Assembly (NCBI GenBank): GCA_964651475.1
Contig: CAZYXV010000005.1
Location: 62,001-126,000, forward strand
Source: JBGSMF01 sp964651475
Lineage (GTDB): Bacteria; Chloroflexota; Anaerolineae; Fen-1058
Length of the DNA stretch: 64,000 nucleotides
Direction of reading: 5' to 3'
Shown here: one piece after another, positions 60,155 to 64,000 of the stretch
How positions within the stretch are numbered: position 1 is the stretch's first letter
Layout: every line of letters starts with the position of its first letter
Translations under genes and position numbers: made by a program
Notes under the pieces: generated by a model
The model's database searches: none
What the model was told of the DNA's origin: nothing
The model's input: only the letters and a program-made list of their open reading frames with translations

Positions 60155-60970
60155 TCACACGCGCCATCGCATTCCAACGGGGCAGTGATCGCTGCCCATC
60201 ACGTCCGACATGATAAAGGCATCCACCGCTCGATCCAACGCTTCGGCCGCCACAAAGAAATAATCAATCCGCCAGCCCACGTTCCGCTCCCTGGCCCGCA
60301 TGGGTACCGACCACCAGGTATATTGCCCCGCCAGCTCGGGGTGAAAATGCCGAAAGGTGTCCACATAGCCCGCCTGCACCACCTGATCTATCCAGGCGCG
60401 TTCTTCCGGCAAAAAGCCGGTTGTTTTTTGGTTCTCTTTGGGATGCGCCAGGTCAATCTCTCGATGAGCCGTGTTGACATCGCCGCAAAAGACGAGGCAT
60501 TTCCCCTGGGCGCGCAACCGTTCACACGTGTCCAGGAAGGTGTTGTAAAACGCCAACTTGAAAGGCACGCGGCCGTGGTCGCGGCCGCCATTGGGAAAGT
60601 AACAATTGATCAGCGTGAATGTTGGATAGTGCGCAATGACGGTGCGCCCTTCACGGTCCAAGTCTTCGACGCCCAGGCCGTACTCTAGCGCCAGCGGTTC
60701 CGACCTGGTAAGCAAAGCCGTGCCGCTATAGCCCTTTTTGCTCCGGGACCCATTCCAAAAAGCGTGATAGCCAGAAGGCTGGGCCAGGTCAGCGGGCAAT
60801 TCTGCCGCCCCGGCCCGGGTTTCTTGCAGGCACAGAACGTCCGGCGAGGCCGCGTTCAACCAATCCAGGAATCCCTTTTTGTAAACAGCCCGCGCGCCGT
60901 TGACATTCCACGAAAGCAGCGTGATGGTCGTGGGCAGCTCGGCTGTGCGCTTACGTTTGCTCTTGGTCAT
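60155..60970 (-). CDS. xthA: exodeoxyribonuclease III
   Basis: 271 residues from the ATG at 60970 with AGGA nine bases upstream. AP endonuclease/3'-5' exonuclease of base-excision repair. Motifs of the EEP fold: LLSWNVNGARA (Asn), VLCLQETRAG (metal Glu), FCGDVNTAH (Asp/Asn), and GSDHCPVGM (catalytic His). Length is that of the family. It is the first gene of a minus-strand run, with TGGTAAAAT about 35 bases before the start and a divergent REC-kinase gene upstream. Confidence 0.95.
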   Translation of the reverse strand: MTKSKRKRTAELPTTITLLSWNVNGARAVYKKGFLDWLNAASPDVLCLQETRAGAAELPADLAQPSGYHAFWNGSRSKKGYSGTALLTRSEPLALEYGLGVEDLDREGRTVIAHYPTFTLINCYFPNGGRDHGRVPFKLAFYNTFLDTCERLRAQGKCLVFCGDVNTAHREIDLAHPKENQKTTGFLPEERAWIDQVVQAGYVDTFRHFHPELAGQYTWWSVPMRARERNVGWRIDYFFVAAEALDRAVDAFIMSDVMGSDHCPVGMRWRV

Positions 60971-61005
60971 GATGTGCACATCCTATCATTTGCACTCGCA
61001 GCTTT

Positions 61006-61014
61006 ATTTTACCA
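61006..61014 (-). promoter_or_regulatory. candidate extended -10 promoter of xthA
   Basis: Minus-strand TGGTAAAAT; the 13-base form TGTGGTAAAATAA is identical to the one in front of greA. Confidence 0.45.
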
Positions 61015-61040
61015 CACGTTGCCGTTTATACATCTCGCAC

Positions 61041-61074
61041 ATTATAACATTTCATACCCAAACGATGGTATAAT
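61041..61074. promoter_or_regulatory. divergent pair of extended -10 promoters
   Basis: On the minus strand TGTTATAAT (61041-61049) points to xthA, and on the plus strand TGGTATAAT (61066-61074) points to the REC-kinase gene. Both have TGn before a perfect TATAAT, with 16 bases between them. The leader of the plus-strand gene also has GCACGTC/GACGTGC hairpin arms (61097-61120). Confidence 0.55.
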
Positions 61075-61169
61075 GTTTACATGCAGTTGGATAATGGCAC
61101 GTCGCCAAACCCTGACGTGCATTCCCCCCCAGTTCAAGATCTTGCTCAATGCGCAAGGAGATACAAGCC

Positions 61170-62324
61170 ATGGATGACGCGCAACTTGACCAGGCTCAAG
61201 GTGACATTTTGATTGTTGACGACACTTTGCCCAATCTACAGGTTCTATCCGCCATGTTGACCGAGCATGGCTACGAGGTGCGCGGCGCGCCGGATGGACC
61301 AACCGCGCTGATGATAGCGCATGCCAAGCCTCCAGATTTGATTCTGCTCGATATCCGCATGCCGGGGATGAACGGCTACGAGGTGCACCATCGCCTGAAA
61401 GACAAGCCCGAAACCCGCGACATCCCCGTGATTTATATCAGCGCGCTGGGCGACGTGGAGGATAAAGTCAGAGGCTTTGAACTGGGAGGAGTGGACTATA
61501 TCGCCAAGCCATTTCAGGTAGAAGAGGTCCTGGCGCGGGTGCGGACCCACATCAGCTTGCACAAGTTGCAAACCCAATTGGAGCTCCAGGTCCGAGAACG
61601 CACCGCCGAACTGGTGCATGCCAACGCCAGGCTCAAAGCTGAAATTGCCGAACGCCAACGCGCAGAGGAGCAGGTCAAGGTCAGGCTGGATGAAAGAGAA
61701 GTGCTGCTTAAAGAGATTCACGACCGCGTCAAGAACAACATGCAAGCCATGATCAGCCTGCTTAACCTTCAGGCCAGGTACATTCACGATGATCAAATAC
61801 TCGGCCTGTTCAAAGAAAACCAGCGCCGCATCCACTCGATGGCGCTCGTCCACGATCTGTTTTACCACTCCCCCGACCTGGCCAGGATTGACTTTGCAGG
61901 ATACATTCGACAGACAATGCGAAATTTGTTTCATCAGTACAAGGTTGATTCGGGCGCCATCGCCGTACTGGTGGACGCGGAAGGCGTTTTCCTCGATCTC
62001 CGAGCCGCTATTCCGTGCGGCCTGATTGTCAACGAGTTGGTTTCCAATTGCATCCGCCACGCTTTTCCGCCTTCCCGAACCGCTCTTCCACGGGCAGGGG
62101 AAAAAGACAAAACAGACGAGATTTGCATAGAGATGCATCGGCAGGACGATCAGGTCGTGCTTACAGTTGGAGACAATGGCGCAGGTTTTCCGGAGGACTT
62201 GGACTTTAGAAACGCGCCCTCCCTCGGCCTGCAATTGATCGTCGCTCTGACCGGACAACTGGCTGGCAATATTGAACTTGATCGCCACAGCGGGACGGCG
62301 TTCAAAATCACATTTAAAGCCTGA
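61170..62324 (+). CDS. receiver domain-HisKA_2 histidine kinase
   Basis: 384 residues from the ATG at 61170, nine bases after AAGGAG. Receiver domain with VDDT, phospho-Asp in LILLDIRMPG and Lys in YIAKPFQ, then a coiled coil, then a HisKA_2 domain with acceptor His in LLKEIHDRVKNNMQAMISLL and an HATPase_c domain (GLIVNELVSNCIRHAF; DNGAGF; SLGLQLI). HisKA_2 kinases are common in light and general-stress sensing. No membrane segment and no neighbouring output regulator. Confidence 0.93.
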   Translation: MDDAQLDQAQGDILIVDDTLPNLQVLSAMLTEHGYEVRGAPDGPTALMIAHAKPPDLILLDIRMPGMNGYEVHHRLKDKPETRDIPVIYISALGDVEDKVRGFELGGVDYIAKPFQVEEVLARVRTHISLHKLQTQLELQVRERTAELVHANARLKAEIAERQRAEEQVKVRLDEREVLLKEIHDRVKNNMQAMISLLNLQARYIHDDQILGLFKENQRRIHSMALVHDLFYHSPDLARIDFAGYIRQTMRNLFHQYKVDSGAIAVLVDAEGVFLDLRAAIPCGLIVNELVSNCIRHAFPPSRTALPRAGEKDKTDEICIEMHRQDDQVVLTVGDNGAGFPEDLDFRNAPSLGLQLIVALTGQLAGNIELDRHSGTAFKITFKA

Positions 62325-62547
62325 CGCAGGCGATTTTGTGCGCAGGCACTTTCGCAAAGCGGACGTTTTGGACAACGGGGAGAATCTAATCAAGATACTG
62401 GCGTTTGCGGATCAACTTGAAGCAGAGCAATCCCCCAGCCTGGCAGCGACGGCAAGCACATTTCAATTCAACCGGCTCGCCGCCTGACAAGCAGCAAGCC
62501 GGTTAATCACCGCGGAGCAAAAAGAATAATTCCCCTCGCGCGCGATT
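62325..62547. other. intergenic region between convergent REC-kinase and greA
   Basis: 223 bases without a gene I can support. A hairpin AACCGGCT...AGCCGGTT (62470-62477 with 62497-62504) could end transcription in both directions; no T run follows. Confidence 0.4.
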
Positions 62548-63021
62548 TCATTCAATCGTTATAATTGTAAAGCTGAAACGTCCCGCTGGCGCGTCAATGT
62601 CAACCGTGTCTCCCACTGCCTTGCCCAAGAGCGCCTTGCCCAGCGGGCTTTCGTGGCTGATTTTGCCTTTGCGCGGGTCGGCTTCAGCCGGCCCCACCAG
62701 CCAATACATCTCCGGTTCCGCGTCGCCTTCTCTCACTGTGATCTTGCTGCCGATTTTCACCAGGCCGTGCGCTTCCTGGCGCTCTTCTTCGATAATCGTA
62801 AAGTTGGCGAGGATGATCTCGAGCGTGCGGATACGGCCTTCCACAAAACCCTGCTCTTCTTTCGTGGCAATGTAATCGGCGTTCTCCGACAGGTCGCCTT
62901 GTTTGATGGCAAAGTGCAGCCGTTCGGCCAACTCTTGGCGTTTGGCTGTGGTGAGATAGGTCAGTTCTTCTTCGAGCTTTTGCTTGCCTGCCAAGGTCAG
63001 GTAATGAGGTTGATTATTCAT
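62548..63021 (-). CDS. greA: transcription elongation factor GreA
   Basis: 157 residues from the ATG at 63021 with GGAG five bases upstream; the frame to 63042 is longer but has no such site. N-terminal coiled coil (KLEEELTYLTTAKRQELAER, then EQGFVEGRIRTLEIILANF) whose acidic tip enters the RNA polymerase channel to trigger cleavage of backtracked RNA, and C-terminal FKBP-like domain (EPEMYWLVGPAEADPRKGKI; SPLGKALLGKAVGDTVDIDA). Usual length. TGGTAAAAT promoter about 30 bases upstream. Confidence 0.96.
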   Translation of the reverse strand: MNNQPHYLTLAGKQKLEEELTYLTTAKRQELAERLHFAIKQGDLSENADYIATKEEQGFVEGRIRTLEIILANFTIIEEERQEAHGLVKIGSKITVREGDAEPEMYWLVGPAEADPRKGKISHESPLGKALLGKAVGDTVDIDAPAGRFSFTIITIE

Positions 63022-63049
63022 GCTTTCTCCTGCGATAGTCACCGGCCTT

Positions 63050-63058
63050 ATTTTACCA
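63050..63058 (-). promoter_or_regulatory. candidate extended -10 promoter of greA
   Basis: Minus-strand TGGTAAAAT, within the same 13-base block TGTGGTAAAATAA as in front of xthA; about 29 bases upstream of the greA ATG. Confidence 0.45.
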
Positions 63059-63078
63059 CATTTGCCGCCGTGTTCGTT

Positions 63079-63471
63079 TCAAAATCTAAAGAGCGCCGCC
63101 AGCCTGGCCCACAGAGGAGGCGCCAACACCAACAATCCTACCGTTACGCTGGTGATGGCGCCCACCAACACCGCTGCGGCTGCCACGTCTTTGCCGACCC
63201 TGGCTAGCGGATGAATATCGGGGCTGGCCAAATCCACCACCGCCTCGAGCGCCGTGTTGACAAACTCGGCCATCCACACCAATCCAATCACCGTCGCCAA
63301 GAGCGCCCACTGGATAGCGCCTAATCGCAGCCACGCACCCAGCACAATCACGCTCAGAGTCGCCACGGTGTGAACCCATGCGTTGCGTTGGGTGCGCAGC
63401 ATGTAGAACAAGCCGGCAAAAGCGTGGCGAAAACTGTCGAGGCGGCTGCGGCTGCGGTGTGGAGCGGTCAT
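63079..63471 (-). CDS. dgkA: diacylglycerol/undecaprenol kinase (DgkA family)
   Basis: 130 residues with an amphipathic start (SFRHAFAGLFYMLRTQRNAW) and three membrane helices. The DgkA signature EFVNTALEAVVDL and the VGKDVAAAAVLV segment carry the active-site Glu and Asn. It phosphorylates undecaprenol or diacylglycerol at the membrane, recycling lipid carriers. Gene order ybeY-dgkA is common in bacteria. Confidence 0.93.
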   Translation of the reverse strand: MTAPHRSRSRLDSFRHAFAGLFYMLRTQRNAWVHTVATLSVIVLGAWLRLGAIQWALLATVIGLVWMAEFVNTALEAVVDLASPDIHPLARVGKDVAAAAVLVGAITSVTVGLLVLAPPLWARLAALFRF

Positions 63472-63479
63472 TCACATAC

Positions 63480-63968
63480 TCACGCGGGGGCCGCAATAGA
63501 TATGCCGGCCAGCCGCAAGATTTCAGCTTGCGCTTTCCACATAGCGCGCTTTTGGGAGGATGTGGCATGATCGTGGCCCAACAGGTGCAGCACACCGTGA
63601 ATGACCAGCAATTGCAGTTCGGCGTGGGGAGGGTGGCCGCCGGCCTGCGCCTGCGCCTCGGCGCGCGGATACGAAATCACCACGTCGCCCAGGTAAAGCG
63701 GCTCGTCTGGAGCATTCACCAGTCGCGCTTGCTCTACGGCTTCGAGGGCCGCGAATGCCAGCACATCGGTGGGCGCATCCACGTCCCGATATTGCTTGTT
63801 GAGCGCATGGATCTGCTCGTCGCCGGTGATGACGAGGGTAAGCGCCGCGCCCGTGGGAGCTTGCTGGTGCGACAGGGTCAACTCGGCGGCGGCCCGCAGT
63901 TGTTTGGCGTCAATGAATTTGCCATAGCCTCTACGCGCCTGCACGGTCAAAGTGTATTTATGCTTCAT
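63480..63968 (-). CDS. ybeY: endoribonuclease YbeY (rRNA maturation)
   Basis: 162 residues. The zinc-binding motif HGVLHLLGHDHA (three His) near residue 125 and the DVLAFAALE and YLGDVVISYP segments identify it. It is a single-strand endoribonuclease for 16S rRNA 3'-end processing and ribosome quality control. Its ATG (63968) overlaps a possible upstream stop (ATGA, 63965-63968), so a further gene may run off the right edge. dgkA follows eight bases later. Confidence 0.93.
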   Translation of the reverse strand: MKHKYTLTVQARRGYGKFIDAKQLRAAAELTLSHQQAPTGAALTLVITGDEQIHALNKQYRDVDAPTDVLAFAALEAVEQARLVNAPDEPLYLGDVVISYPRAEAQAQAGGHPPHAELQLLVIHGVLHLLGHDHATSSQKRAMWKAQAEILRLAGISIAAPA

Positions 63969-64000
63969 AATTGTGTACTCGTTGCCCGGCTGTCCTCAGA
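63965..64000 (-). CDS. possible 3' end of a further gene running off the window
   Basis: Read on the minus strand, the last bases are open in one frame (SEDSRATSTQL, stop at 63965-63967), overlapping the ybeY start by four bases. Too short to identify. Confidence 0.25.
   Translation of the reverse strand, partial: SEDSRATSTQL

Noticed and set aside
62272..62487. Small plus-strand gene after the REC-kinase
   Set aside because: It overlaps the kinase end in another frame, has no ribosome site and no recognisable family.

Overview
The window looks like a stretch of a Chloroflexota chromosome, probably Anaerolineae-like. This is inferred from gene content and style, not from a marker gene. The clues are GC-rich codons, multi-GAF signalling proteins, SBBP/beta-helix secreted proteins with a C-terminal YLPLV-type tail, stomatin/NfeD and PspA genes together, and many short palindromic intergenic repeats. 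No rRNA, tRNA or CRISPR array was seen. Most genes lie on the minus strand.

Layout. 1-1150 (+): 3' part of an ABC-2 polysaccharide-export permease and a small protein. 1162-16018 (-): a lone LivJ-type binding lipoprotein and a GNAT gene, then an envelope-stress-like set (stomatin/SPFH, NfeD, a membrane coiled-coil protein, a TPR/zinc-ribbon membrane protein, a binding-protein/VWA fusion, a second anchored binding protein, PspA), then a REC-histidine kinase and a protein of eight tandem GAF domains. 16175-18220 (+): proS with a 5' leader that looks like a ribosome-mediated attenuator (promoter, 20-codon proline-rich leader peptide, antiterminator, terminator). 18238-21759 (-): SRPBCC protein, opine-dehydrogenase-like enzyme and a B12-binding mutase-like protein. 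21859-30370 (-): an ion and osmotic homeostasis block (SLC13 permease with RCK_C domains, MscS, CPA1 and CPA2 antiporters, a PII-like protein, UPF0316, universal stress protein) with an AsnB-like enzyme lacking the glutaminase cysteine. 30389-36118 (-): SBBP lipoprotein, an alpha/beta hydrolase broken by one in-frame amber codon, and an OmpR-type two-component system.

36184-48560 is the accessory part. A 2525-residue secreted protein (beta-helix, gingipain-like C25 protease, second beta-helix) and an SBBP protein are bracketed by two copies of the 5' end of a PadR regulator gene. The second copy is cut off by fragments of a serine recombinase, an unidentified gene and an IS630 transposase.

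48664-64000 is mostly housekeeping: a cysteine-desulfurase-like PLP enzyme, an Fe3+-type ABC transporter, an AAC(3)-family acetyltransferase, an M1 peptidase, an RsmF-like rRNA methyltransferase, exonuclease III, a REC-HisKA_2 kinase, greA, dgkA and ybeY.

The best candidate for something new is the proS leader at 16175-16367. Next are the gingipain/beta-helix fusion with its shared C-terminal motif, and the SPFH-NfeD-VWA-PspA cluster.
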